This document shows positions 1 through 8,049 of a stretch of 64,000 nucleotides of DNA, one piece after another (the first letter of the stretch is position 1; each line of letters begins with the position of its first letter). Origin of the DNA: Limiplasma sp031549415 (GTDB lineage Bacteria; Bacillota; Clostridia; Christensenellales; Aristaeellaceae). Below the pieces are notes generated by a model. It made no database searches. It saw nothing but the letters and a program-made list of their open reading frames with translations, and had not been told where the DNA came from. The stretch lies in assembly GCA_031549415.1 (NCBI GenBank), contig JAVBPU010000029.1, positions 1-64,000 of the forward strand. Reading direction: 5' to 3'. Position numbers and translations under genes: made by a program.

Positions 1-294
1 GCTTTTTCCTTTGACAACGTGAAACGTTGTCAAATAAAGGGGCCCGGGGACGTGTCCCCGGTGGGGCGCGGGGCGACGCCCCGCCCGCGGGCCCCCCGGG
101 GCCGCCGGGGCCCCCGGGGCCCCCGGGCGCCGCGGGGGGGCCGGCGGCGCGCGGGGGCCGGCGGGGGCCGGGGGGGCCCGGGGGCCCCCGGGGCCCGGGG
201 GGGTCCGCGGGGGGGGCTTCGCCCCGCGCCCCACCGGGGACACGTCCCCGGGCCCCTTTATTTGACAACGTTTCACGTTGTCAAAGGAAAAAGC
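1..294. repeat. Large inverted repeat with G/C-only core
   Basis: Bases 1-82 and 213-294 are inverted copies that match at 81 of 82 positions; the left arm reaches the window edge and may extend further. Each arm holds a hairpin with arms TTGACAACGT and ACGTTGTCAA around loop GAA, then ATAAAGGGG, then two G/C-rich hairpins. The centre contains 127 consecutive bases (77-203) with no A or T and many G runs of four or more. The arm architecture matches the three-hairpin elements elsewhere in the window, so this looks like two such elements head to head. No credible gene lies here; the frames open across it are low-complexity artefacts. Confidence 0.85.
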
Positions 295-315
295 AAGCTC
301 AGCAATTCCCCGGTC

Positions 316-343
316 TTGACAGACGGGGCGCGTCTGTTACAAT
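316..343 (+). promoter_or_regulatory. Sigma-A promoter with operator-like palindrome
   Basis: TTGACA (316-321) and TACAAT (338-343) are 16 bp apart and precede the aldehyde dehydrogenase gene. A perfect 7-bp inverted repeat, ACAGACG (319-325) and CGTCTGT (331-337), fills the spacer and overlaps the -35 box, which is a typical place for a repressor site. No regulator gene is adjacent. Confidence 0.75.
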
Positions 344-381
344 GTCCATAGACAACCAAAGACAGAAAAGAGATGGGTTTT

Positions 382-1749
382 ATGCTTGACTTTTCAGCCC
401 TTTTGCAGGAGCAGCGCCTTTTTTTCGCCAGCCAGCAAACCAAGCCAATCGCCTTCCGCGCAGCGCAGTTGCGCGCCCTTCTCGGCTGGATCAAAACCCA
501 TGAAGATGACATTTTGGCCGCCCTGCAGCAAGACCTGGGAAAACATCCCTATGAGGGGTATTTGACCGAGGTGGTGGTGGTAAAACATGAAATTTCCTAC
601 CTGCTGCGCCATCTGAGGGGGTGGACGAGGCCCCGGCGGGTTCCCTGCGCCATAGGGCAAATTCCGGGCCGTTGCCGGGTGTATCCGGAGCCCTTTGGGG
701 CGGTGCTCATCCTGTCCCCCTGGAACTACCCCTTTCAGCTCACCTTGCTGCCGCTGTTGGGTGCCATCGCCGCAGGCAACTGCGCGGTGGTGAAGCCCTC
801 CGCCTATGCCCCCGCCACCTCCGGCCTGCTGTCCCGCATGGCGAAGGAGTTGTTCCCCGCTGCCTATGTGTCCGTGGTGGAGGGAGGCCGGGAGCAGATC
901 GGCGCGCTGCTGGACCAGCCCTTTGATTATCTCTTTTTCACCGGCAGCCCCGCCGTGGGAAAGCTTGTGATGGAAAAAGCCGCCCAGAACCTGACCCCCG
1001 TCAGCCTGGAGCTGGGCGGAAAAAGCCCCGTGATCATCGACGAAACGGCGGACATTGCCCTGACTGCCAAGCGCCTGGCCTGGGGCAAGTTCCTCAACTG
1101 CGGCCAAACCTGCGTGGCGCCGGACTATGTGCTGGTGCACCAAAGCCAGGAGCAGAGGCTGCTGGACGCGCTGATCGCGGCCATCCGCGGGCTGTACGGC
1201 TCCGCGCCGCTGGCGGCAAGCGATCTGGGAAAAATCGTCAACGAAAAGCATTTTGACCGGCTGGTGGCCCTTTTGATGGACGGTTCCATCGCCCATGGCG
1301 GCCAGTTCATCCGGGAGCAGCGGCGCATCTCTCCCACCCTGCTCACCGATGTTTCCTGGGATGCCCCCATCATGCAGGAGGAAATCTTTGGGCCGCTACT
1401 GCCCATTTTGCCCTACCGCAAGCTGGAGGACGCGATCCAAAAAATTAACAGCCGCCCCAAGCCCCTGGCCCTGTACCTGTTTACGGGCAGCAAAGAGACG
1501 GAAAGCAAAGTGCTTTCCGAGGTGAGCTTTGGCGGCGGTTGCGTGAACGATGTGGTGATGCAGCTGGCCACCTCCCACATGCCCTTTGGGGGCGTGGGCG
1601 GCAGCGGCATGGGCCGCTACCACGGCAAGGCCAGCTTTGAGACCTTTTCCCATTTCAAAAGCATCCTCAAAAGAGGCGCAAAGCCGGATGTTTCCCTCCG
1701 GTACGCCCCCTATGGAGAAAAGCTGAAATGGGTGCGGAAGATTTTGTAG
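382..1749 (+). CDS. Aldehyde dehydrogenase, class 3-like
   Basis: NAD(P)-dependent aldehyde dehydrogenase that should oxidise aldehydes to acids through a thiohemiacetal. About 455 residues, the usual length for the class 3-like branch. Visible motifs, numbered from the upstream in-frame ATG at 373, are PWN (116-118), the FTGS cofactor loop (189-192), the general base Glu213 in LELGGKSP and the nucleophile Cys247 in NCGQTCVAP. No signal peptide or membrane segment is seen. ATG at 373 is also possible, but AAAAGAG touches it, so 382 has better spacing. It is monocistronic: own promoter upstream, a repeat directly after the stop. Substrate unknown. Confidence 0.9.
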   Translation: MLDFSALLQEQRLFFASQQTKPIAFRAAQLRALLGWIKTHEDDILAALQQDLGKHPYEGYLTEVVVVKHEISYLLRHLRGWTRPRRVPCAIGQIPGRCRVYPEPFGAVLILSPWNYPFQLTLLPLLGAIAAGNCAVVKPSAYAPATSGLLSRMAKELFPAAYVSVVEGGREQIGALLDQPFDYLFFTGSPAVGKLVMEKAAQNLTPVSLELGGKSPVIIDETADIALTAKRLAWGKFLNCGQTCVAPDYVLVHQSQEQRLLDALIAAIRGLYGSAPLAASDLGKIVNEKHFDRLVALLMDGSIAHGGQFIREQRRISPTLLTDVSWDAPIMQEEIFGPLLPILPYRKLEDAIQKINSRPKPLALYLFTGSKETESKVLSEVSFGGGCVNDVVMQLATSHMPFGGVGGSGMGRYHGKASFETFSHFKSILKRGAKPDVSLRYAPYGEKLKWVRKIL

Positions 1750-1791
1750 CAGGGGTTTCACGCATGCACCCCATCAGGGCTGTGCCCTAAG
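1749..1791. repeat. Degenerate copy of the intergenic hairpin repeat
   Basis: Begins at the last base of the aldehyde dehydrogenase stop codon. It follows the 41-bp repeat at 40026-40066 (GCAGGGG, CACCCCATCAGGG) in the same orientation, but several changes break both stems, so it appears to be a decayed copy. Confidence 0.6.
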
Positions 1792-1824
1792 CCCCTCTTC
1801 CGAAAGGCCAATTCTATCAGAATT

Positions 1825-2097
1825 TCAAAGGCCCTTGGCCTCATGGGCCCAGTCCTCGCATTGCTGAATCCGCGTGCCCTCGTCCCCCTGGGCGGGGTCG
1901 AAAGCAAACTCATGCAGTTGCTTGCAGGGAAATTTGTCACAAAAGCCGCAGTTCTCCAAGTTTTTGCCTTCACAGCAGGTTTTAATGGGGCAGGTTTTCC
2001 CCCAGAAGGGCTTTTTGATCGCTTTGCAACCGGCGCATTTCATAATCTCTTTGTACTTGCACTCGCTGCAAAGCAACCCGCATCTGGACTCAATCAT
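1825..2097 (-). CDS. DUF3795 family cysteine-rich protein
   Basis: Soluble protein of 90 residues with many cysteines in spaced pairs: CGLLCSEC near the N-terminus, CAGC, CPIKTCC and CGFCDKFPC. This is the pattern of DUF3795, a presumed metal-binding family of unknown function. The start is ATG at 2097, preceded by AGGGGG at 9 bp spacing; the upstream extension in the same frame runs through the promoter and is unlikely to be translated. Expressed from its own promoter, divergent from the exonuclease III gene. Function not established. Confidence 0.75.
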   Translation of the reverse strand: MIESRCGLLCSECKYKEIMKCAGCKAIKKPFWGKTCPIKTCCEGKNLENCGFCDKFPCKQLHEFAFDPAQGDEGTRIQQCEDWAHEAKGL

Positions 2098-2139
2098 CTT
2101 TCTACGCCCCCTAAGCCTTGTTTCGTCCTGTGTGTTCAA

Positions 2140-2168
2140 AGGATAACAAAGTTCGACAAGGCTGTCAA
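2140..2168 (-). promoter_or_regulatory. Promoter of the DUF3795 gene
   Basis: On the minus strand TTGACA (2168-2163) and TATCCT (2145-2140) are 17 bp apart, about 45 bp upstream of the ATG. It sits back to back with the exonuclease III promoter. Confidence 0.65.
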
Positions 2169-2176
2169 CCAACAAC

Positions 2177-2206
2177 TTGTTTCCTGTTTGTGCCCTGTGG
2201 TACAAT
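2177..2206 (+). promoter_or_regulatory. Promoter of exonuclease III gene
   Basis: TTGTTT (2177-2182) and TACAAT (2201-2206) with 18 bp spacing. TGG just before the -10 box gives an extended -10 element that would offset the weak -35. The ATG follows about 47 bp downstream. Confidence 0.6.
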
Positions 2207-2252
2207 GGGACCAATGGCCCACCCCGGGGGCAAAAAAGGAGTGTAAGCATCC

Positions 2253-3008
2253 ATGAAGTTCGTTTCTTGGAACGTAAACGGTCTGCGGTCCTGCCTTGGC
2301 AAAGGCTTTGCCGAGTATTTCGCCTCCGCCGACGCGGATTTCTTCTGCCTGCAGGAGACCAAGATGGAGCGGGGCCAGGCGGATTTTGACCATCCGGGCT
2401 ACTTTGAGTATTGGAACAGCGCGGAAAAGAAAGGCTATTCCGGCACGGCCATCTTTGCCAAAACAGAGCCCTTGTCCGTGGCTTATGGCATGGGTATTGC
2501 CGAGCACGACACAGAGGGCCGGGTCATCACGCTGGAATATGACGGGTTTTATCTGGTGAACTGCTATACCCCCAACAGCCAGCGAGGGCTTCCGCGCCTT
2601 CCTTACCGCATGACCTGGGAGGACGCCTTCGCGGATTACCTGGTAGGCCTGGACGCCAAAAAGCCCGTCATCGTCTGCGGGGACCTCAACGTAGCCCACA
2701 AGGAAATTGACCTGACCCATCCCAAGCCCAACGTGCAAAACGCGGGTTTCACCCCCCAGGAGCGGGAAAAAATGACCGCCCTGCTGGATCGGGGCTTTGT
2801 GGACAGCTTCCGCTACAAGCATCCGGAGGAACCCAAGCGCTACTCCTGGTGGAGCTATATGGCCAACGCCCGTGCCAAGAACGTGGGGTGGCGCATTGAC
2901 TATTTTTTGGTGAGCCAGCGGCTGGCCCCTGCCATCACCCTGGCGGATATTGAACCGGATGTGTACGGCAGCGACCACTGCCCCGTGGTGCTGGAAGTGG
3001 ACCTGTAA
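2253..3008 (+). CDS. xth: Exodeoxyribonuclease III
   Basis: Apurinic/apyrimidinic endonuclease and 3'-5' exonuclease of base excision repair, acting on chromosomal DNA in the cytoplasm. At 251 residues it has the length of Bacillus ExoA. Motifs in order: SWNVNGLR at the N-terminus, LQETK for metal binding, NCYTPN, the catalytic GDLNVAH, WRIDYFLVS and the C-terminal GSDHCPV. RBS AAGGAG lies upstream of the ATG. The yfcE gene follows 41 bp later and may be cotranscribed. Confidence 0.95.
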   Translation: MKFVSWNVNGLRSCLGKGFAEYFASADADFFCLQETKMERGQADFDHPGYFEYWNSAEKKGYSGTAIFAKTEPLSVAYGMGIAEHDTEGRVITLEYDGFYLVNCYTPNSQRGLPRLPYRMTWEDAFADYLVGLDAKKPVIVCGDLNVAHKEIDLTHPKPNVQNAGFTPQEREKMTALLDRGFVDSFRYKHPEEPKRYSWWSYMANARAKNVGWRIDYFLVSQRLAPAITLADIEPDVYGSDHCPVVLEVDL

Positions 3009-3049
3009 CACGAGCCTAAACCTCATTTGGAAAGGAATGCTCCTCGCCC

Positions 3050-3607
3050 ATGAAATATTTTTTCGCCTCAGACTTGCATGGAAGCGCCTCCGCCTGTCAG
3101 GCCCTTTTGGCGCGGCTGGCCCAGGAGCAGCCGGACCGTTTCATTCTCCTGGGAGACCTGCTTTACCATGGCCCCCGCAATGATTTGCCGGACCGGTACG
3201 ATCCCAAAGCGGTCTTTGCCCTGCTGAACGCTCTGCCAGTGAAACCCCTTTGCGTGCGTGGCAATTGTGACGCGGAGGTGGACCAGATGGTGCTGGATTT
3301 CCCCATCCTGGCGGACTACGCCCTGCTGACCCTGGAGGGTGGCCGCACGGCCTTCCTGACCCACGGCCACCTGTGGAACGCGGACCGCCTGCCGCCCCTG
3401 CAACCGGGGGATTTTCTCCTCCACGGCCATACCCATGTGCACGGCGCCACACCTTTGCCCAACGGCTGCACCTATCTCAATCCCGGCTCCGCCGCCCTGC
3501 CCAAGGAAAACCAGCCGCCCAGCTACATGGTCTATGAAAATGGCTGCTTTACCATCAAAGATATGGATGGGCAAGTTCTGCTCACCCATTCCCCCACGCA
3601 GGGGTAG
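3050..3607 (+). CDS. yfcE: YfcE family metallophosphodiesterase
   Basis: Small (185 residues) calcineurin-like phosphoesterase of the YfcE/MJ0936 group. All metal motifs are present: SDLHG (residues 7-11), GDLLYHG, GNCD, THGH and HGHTHVHG, then NPGSAALP. Family members hydrolyse bis-p-nitrophenyl phosphate in vitro; the natural substrate is not settled. Cytoplasmic, no signal peptide. The RBS is weak and distant (AAAGGA), so expression may depend on read-through from exonuclease III. Confidence 0.88.
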   Translation: MKYFFASDLHGSASACQALLARLAQEQPDRFILLGDLLYHGPRNDLPDRYDPKAVFALLNALPVKPLCVRGNCDAEVDQMVLDFPILADYALLTLEGGRTAFLTHGHLWNADRLPPLQPGDFLLHGHTHVHGATPLPNGCTYLNPGSAALPKENQPPSYMVYENGCFTIKDMDGQVLLTHSPTQG

Positions 3608-3624
3608 GCTTGCCGGCAGCGTCA

Positions 3625-3727
3625 GGCCGCGTGAAACGCGGCCGGATAAAGGGTCCAGGGCGATAGCCCTGGTGGAGGCGCGGAGGCAAAGCCTCCGCAT
3701 CCCCGCCTCCGCATCCCCGCCTCCCCC
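3625..3727. repeat. Three-hairpin intergenic element
   Basis: Three hairpins in a row: GGCCGCGT/ACGCGGCC with loop GAA (3625-3643), CCAGGGC/GCCCTGG with loop GATA (3655-3672), and GCGGAGGC/GCCTCCGC with loop AAA (3680-3698). They are joined by GGATAAAGGGT and TGGAG and followed by GCATCCCCGCCTCC twice. The layout equals the arms of the 1-294 repeat but the stem sequences differ in a paired way. Confidence 0.8.
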
Positions 3728-3728
3728 C

Positions 3729-3757
3729 TTTACTTTTTGGCCCGCGCCGGGTATAAT
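3729..3757 (+). promoter_or_regulatory. Promoter of the ileS T-box leader
   Basis: TTTACT (3729-3734) and a consensus TATAAT (3752-3757) are 17 bp apart, placing the transcript start about 10-15 bases before the T-box stem I. Confidence 0.75.
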
Positions 3758-3775
3758 CATCCGTAACGGCCATGA

Positions 3776-3995
3776 TGGGGACGGACGTGGTAGCGCTTTC
3801 CGGGAGCGAGCTTGGGCCGGTGGAAGCCAAGCGGGAAAGTTCGCGTCAGATCACCCCGAAGCCGCCTGTCCCAGCGCGGAGCGTGAGGGCAGGCCGGGCG
3901 CTCCCGTGACAGGGCGATGAGCTGGGCAGTGAAAAGCTGCCAAAATGGGTGGTACCGCGGAAACATTTTCCGTCCCGTTTTGGGGCGGTTTTTTT
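3776..3995 (+). promoter_or_regulatory. T-box riboswitch, isoleucine (ATC specifier)
   Basis: Leader that senses uncharged tRNA-Ile. The conserved T-box (AATGGGTGGTACCGCG, 3944-3959) is followed by an intrinsic terminator with stem CCGTCCC/GGGGCGG (3970-3988) and seven T residues (3989-3995). Upstream is a long stem I region whose 3' side contains CAG-ATC-ACC; ATC at 3850-3852 is the likely specifier codon and matches the downstream isoleucyl-tRNA synthetase. Pairing of tRNA with the T-box would stabilise the antiterminator and allow ileS transcription. Confidence 0.92.
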
Positions 3996-4029
3996 GTGCC
4001 GGGGCAGTACAATGCATGGAGGGAACGGT

Positions 4030-7000
4030 ATGTATCAAAAGGTCAGCACGGATATGGATTTTGTGGGCCGGGAAAAAGAAGTGATGGAGTTTTGGGAAAA
4101 GGAAAACATCGTGGAGAAAAGCTTCCATCACCGGGAAGGGAACCCGCGGTTCACGTTTTTTGACGGCCCGCCCACCGCCAACGGCCGGCCCCATATCGGA
4201 CATATTGAGACCCGCGCCATCAAGGACCTGATCCCCCGGTTTCAGGCCATGAAGGGCAAGGATGTGCTGCGCAAGGCTGGCTGGGATACCCATGGCCTGC
4301 CCGTGGAGCTGGAGGTGGAAAAACAGCTGGGGCTGGACGGCAAACCCCAGATCGAAGCCTATGGCATCCAGCCCTTCATTGAGGAATGCAAAAAAAGCGT
4401 GTGGAAATACCAGCACGAATGGGAAGAGATGTCCCAGCGGGTGGCGTTCTGGGCGGATATGAAGGACCCCTACGTCACCTACCATGACACGTACATCGAG
4501 TCGGTCTGGTGGAGCCTCAAGGAGATTTGGAAGAAGGACCTGCTATACAAGGGCCACAAGGTGGTACCCTATTGCCCACGCTGCGGCACGGCCCTATCCA
4601 GTCACGAGGTGGCCCAAGGCTATAAGGAGGTCACCGAGCCTTCCGCCTTTGTCCGTTTTGCGGTAAAGGGCCGTGAAAGCACCTATTTGCTGGCCTGGAC
4701 CACCACCCCCTGGACCCTGCCCAGCAACGTGGCCCTGTGCGTAAACCCAAAGGAAGACTATGTGGAGCTGGAATCAGCCGGCCAGACGTATATTCTGGCG
4801 GGGGCCCTGGTGGAAACCGTGCTGGGCCAGGAGGTAGCCGCCCAGGCCAAAGTGACCAGGACCGTGAAGGGCAGCGAACTTTGTGGCACAGAATATGTGC
4901 CCCTGTACCAGTTTGAAACCCCCAAGGAAAAGGCCTGGTATGTGGTGGCGGACGGCTACGTGACCCTGACGGACGGCACGGGCATTGTGCATATCGCCCC
5001 GGCCTTTGGCGAGGACGACGCCCGGGTGGGCCGGGAGAACGGGCTGCCCTTTATCCAGCTGGTGGACCCCCAGGGCCGGTTTGTGGACAGCACCCCCTGG
5101 GCCGGGGAGGGCGTCAAGGCCGTCAACGAAAAGGTGGTGGAGGACCTAAAAGCCCGTGGCCTGCTGCTGAAGCTCACCCCCTACCTGCACAACTATCCCT
5201 TCTGCTGGCGCTGTGACACGGCCCTGCTGTACTATGCCCGGGCTACCTGGTTCATTCGCATGACGGCGGTGCGGGACCAGCTGGTGGCAAACAACCGCAG
5301 CATCAACTGGATGCCGGAGAACATCAAGGAAGGCCGCATGGGCAATTTTTTGGAAAACGTGCTGGACTGGGGCCTATCCCGGGAGCGGTATTGGGGCACC
5401 CCCCTGCCCATCTGGATCTGCGAGGAGGGGCACCTTCATGTGATCGGCAGCAAGGACGAGCTGCGGCAGATGGCTACAAAGAAATTTGAGGACATCGAGC
5501 TGCACCGGCCCTACATCGACGGGGTGGAGATCACATGCCCCCAGTGCGGCAAGCCCATGCAGCGGGTGAAAGAGGTCATCGACTGCTGGTATGACAGCGG
5601 CAGCATGCCCTTTGCCCAGTGGCATTACCCCTTTGAAAACAAAGAGATTTTTGAGCAGCGCTTCCCGGCGGATTTCATCAGCGAGGCGGTGGACCAAACC
5701 CGGGGCTGGTTCTATACCCTGCTGGCCATTTCCACGCTGATTTTTGACAAGGCTTCCTTCCAAAACTGCATCGTCATGGGCCATGTACAGGACAAGGACG
5801 GCCAAAAGATGAGCAAGCACAAAGGCAACGTGGTGGACCCCTGGACCGTGCTGGACAAACAGGGGGCCGACGCGGTGCGCTGGTATTTCTATACCGCTGG
5901 TGCCCCCTGGCTGCCCAGCCGCTACAGTGATGAGGCGGTAAACGAGGGCCAGCGCAAGTTTATGGCCACCCTACACAACACCTACGCCTTTTTCGTGCTC
6001 TATGCCAACATCGACCACTTTGACCCCAAGGAGCATCCCCTGGCCGGGGCCAAGCTAACGCTGATGGACCGTTGGATCCTCTCCCGCCTGCACCAACTGG
6101 TGGAAAAGGTGGACGAGGATCTGTGCAACTACCGCATTCCGGAGCCTGCCCGCGCCATCACCGAGTTTGTGGAGGATCTGAGCAACTGGTACGTGCGCCG
6201 GGGCCGGGAACGGTTCTGGGGCAAGGGCATGGACGACACCAAGGAAGCCGCCTTCATCACCCTGTACACGGTGCTCGTTACTCTGTGCAAAGCGATCGCG
6301 CCCTTTGTGCCCTTCATGGCGGAACACATGTACCAAAACCTGGTGCGCAGCGTAGATAGCGCAGCCCCAGAGAGCGTGCACCTGTGCGATTTCCCCCTGG
6401 CGGACAAAGCCAGGATTGACGAGGATTTGAACCGGCAGATGGGTGCGCTGCTGGACGTGGTGAGCCTGGGCCGGGCCTGCCGGGCGGCGGCCAACTTGAA
6501 GGTGCGCCAGCCCGCCAGCCACCTGTACGTAAAGGGCGCCCGCTTTGACGATGCCTTTGCCGAGCTGGCCAAGGATGAGCTGAACGTGAAGCAGGTGGTG
6601 TTCACCCAGGACGCCCGGGCCTTTACCACCTACAACCTGAAACCGCAAATGCGCACCCTGGGCCCCAAGTACGGGAAGATTCTGGGGGCCATCGGCGCGG
6701 CCCTGAAAGACATGGACGGCAACGAGGTGGTGGACGCCTTTGCCAGAGGGGAACAGGTCACCTTCAATCTAGGGGATACCCAGGTGCAACTGGGCCAGGA
6801 CGATGTGCTCACCGAAGCCACCCAGAAGGAAGGCTTCTCCGCCCAGACCGAGCGGGACATCACCGTGGTGCTGGACTGCAACCTCACCCCCGAACTGGTG
6901 AAGGAGGGCTACCAGCGGGAAGTGGTGAGCAAGCTGCAAACCATGCGCAAGGAAGCGGGCTTTGAAGTCAGCGACCGCATTGTGGTGACCTATGAGGCGG

Positions 7001-7158
7001 AAGCGGAACTGGCCCAGGCCCTTAGCGAAGGCAAGGCCTTCATCATGCAAAGCGTGCTGGCCACCAGTTTTGAAGCGGCCCCTGCGCCCCAGGGCGCGGA
7101 GGCCAAGACCTGGGACATCAACGGGAAAGAGGCCGCGCTCAGCGTGCGCAAGGCGTAA
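4030..7158 (+). CDS. ileS: Isoleucyl-tRNA synthetase
   Basis: Charges tRNA-Ile in the cytoplasm. 1042 residues; class I motifs are PHIGH (54-58) and KMSKH (593-597), with cysteine pairs CPRCG and CPQCG between them in the editing and catalytic regions. Length, the DGPPTANGRPHIGH form of the first signature and KMSKH instead of KMSKS resemble the longer type 2 (eukaryote-like) enzymes, which are often mupirocin-tolerant; that phenotype is inference. The start is ATG at 4030 with GGAGG 7-8 bp upstream. An in-frame ATG at 3949 lies inside the T-box terminator region and is rejected. Confidence 0.97.
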   Translation: MYQKVSTDMDFVGREKEVMEFWEKENIVEKSFHHREGNPRFTFFDGPPTANGRPHIGHIETRAIKDLIPRFQAMKGKDVLRKAGWDTHGLPVELEVEKQLGLDGKPQIEAYGIQPFIEECKKSVWKYQHEWEEMSQRVAFWADMKDPYVTYHDTYIESVWWSLKEIWKKDLLYKGHKVVPYCPRCGTALSSHEVAQGYKEVTEPSAFVRFAVKGRESTYLLAWTTTPWTLPSNVALCVNPKEDYVELESAGQTYILAGALVETVLGQEVAAQAKVTRTVKGSELCGTEYVPLYQFETPKEKAWYVVADGYVTLTDGTGIVHIAPAFGEDDARVGRENGLPFIQLVDPQGRFVDSTPWAGEGVKAVNEKVVEDLKARGLLLKLTPYLHNYPFCWRCDTALLYYARATWFIRMTAVRDQLVANNRSINWMPENIKEGRMGNFLENVLDWGLSRERYWGTPLPIWICEEGHLHVIGSKDELRQMATKKFEDIELHRPYIDGVEITCPQCGKPMQRVKEVIDCWYDSGSMPFAQWHYPFENKEIFEQRFPADFISEAVDQTRGWFYTLLAISTLIFDKASFQNCIVMGHVQDKDGQKMSKHKGNVVDPWTVLDKQGADAVRWYFYTAGAPWLPSRYSDEAVNEGQRKFMATLHNTYAFFVLYANIDHFDPKEHPLAGAKLTLMDRWILSRLHQLVEKVDEDLCNYRIPEPARAITEFVEDLSNWYVRRGRERFWGKGMDDTKEAAFITLYTVLVTLCKAIAPFVPFMAEHMYQNLVRSVDSAAPESVHLCDFPLADKARIDEDLNRQMGALLDVVSLGRACRAAANLKVRQPASHLYVKGARFDDAFAELAKDELNVKQVVFTQDARAFTTYNLKPQMRTLGPKYGKILGAIGAALKDMDGNEVVDAFARGEQVTFNLGDTQVQLGQDDVLTEATQKEGFSAQTERDITVVLDCNLTPELVKEGYQREVVSKLQTMRKEAGFEVSDRIVVTYEAEAELAQALSEGKAFIMQSVLATSFEAAPAPQGAEAKTWDINGKEAALSVRKA

Positions 7159-7182
7159 GCTTGGCCTAGGAGAGGAAAAGCC

Positions 7183-8049
7183 ATGTATTTGTGCGACCAA
7201 TGGAAAGAATTTGAAGTGCTGGACACCGGTGATGGCGAAAAGCTGGAGCGCTGGGGTCAGTGGATTTTGCGCCGCCCAGACCCCCAGGTGATCTGGCCGA
7301 AAGCCCAGCCGGAGCTGTGGAAACAGGCCCAGGCGGTGTATGAGCGGTCCGGCACCGGGGGCGGCCAGTGGAACTTTCTGGCCAAGCTGCCGGAGCGCTG
7401 GACCCTGGGCCTGGAGGGCTTGCAGTTTTACGTGAAGCCCACGGGCTTCAAGCATACCGGACTGTTCCCGGAGCAGGCGGAGAACTGGCGCTTTATGCAA
7501 CAGCAAATTCGCAAGGCGGGCAGCGGCCAGCCCAAGGTGCTCAACCTGTTTGCTTACACCGGCGGAGCCACCCTGGCCTGCGCCGCCGCCGGGGCCCATG
7601 TGACCCATGTGGACGCGGCCAAGGGCATGGTGCTCTGGGCCAAGGAAAACCGGGATCTGTCGGGCATCCCGGAGGAGCGGACCCGGTTCATTGTGGAGGA
7701 CGCGGTGGCCTTTGTGAAGCGGGAGATCCGCCGGGGCAACACCTATGACGGCATCGTCATGGACCCCCCCAGCTATGGCCGGGGGCCCGGCGGCGAGGTG
7801 TGGAAGCTGGAGGACGAGCTGTATGGCCTGGTAGACCTGTGCAGCCAGGTGCTATCCAGCACCCCGCTGTTCATGGTCATCAACGGGTATACCACAGGCT
7901 TTTCCGCTTGCGTGCTGCGCAACATCGCGGAGAAGGCGGTATGCAGCCGCCACGGTGGCAAAGCGGAGGCGGAGGAGCTGGCGCTGGCGGTGACCAGCGG
8001 CGGCGTGCTGCCCTGCGGTACCACAGGCCGCTGGCTGCCCCATGTGTAA
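7183..8049 (+). CDS. Class I SAM-dependent rRNA methyltransferase
   Basis: Cytoplasmic methyltransferase of 288 residues related to the catalytic half of RlmI/RlmK enzymes (COG1092-like). The SAM loop is VLNLFAYTGGATLA (about 119-132), an acidic VTHVDAAKGM follows, and the catalytic motif is DPPSYGRG. It lacks the N-terminal PUA domain of full-length RlmI. RBS GGAGAGG precedes the ATG. It lies 24 bp after ileS and overlaps the next gene by 8 bp, so it belongs to an ileS-to-tgt RNA modification operon. The exact target base is unknown. Confidence 0.85.
   Translation: MYLCDQWKEFEVLDTGDGEKLERWGQWILRRPDPQVIWPKAQPELWKQAQAVYERSGTGGGQWNFLAKLPERWTLGLEGLQFYVKPTGFKHTGLFPEQAENWRFMQQQIRKAGSGQPKVLNLFAYTGGATLACAAAGAHVTHVDAAKGMVLWAKENRDLSGIPEERTRFIVEDAVAFVKREIRRGNTYDGIVMDPPSYGRGPGGEVWKLEDELYGLVDLCSQVLSSTPLFMVINGYTTGFSACVLRNIAEKAVCSRHGGKAEAEELALAVTSGGVLPCGTTGRWLPHV

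Noticed and set aside
19..389. Two overlapping frames of 110 and 120 codons across the G/C-rich repeat
   Set aside because: They translate to Gly/Pro/Arg/Ala low complexity and owe their length to the absence of A and T, which removes stop codons. No ribosome binding site.
394..1296. 300-codon frame antisense to the aldehyde dehydrogenase
   Set aside because: Shadow of a strongly supported gene in high-G+C DNA; composition rich in Gln, Gly and His with no domain.
3949..4029. Upstream in-frame ATG extension of ileS
   Set aside because: It starts inside the T-box and runs through the terminator; ATG at 4030 has a proper RBS and the conserved N-terminus.
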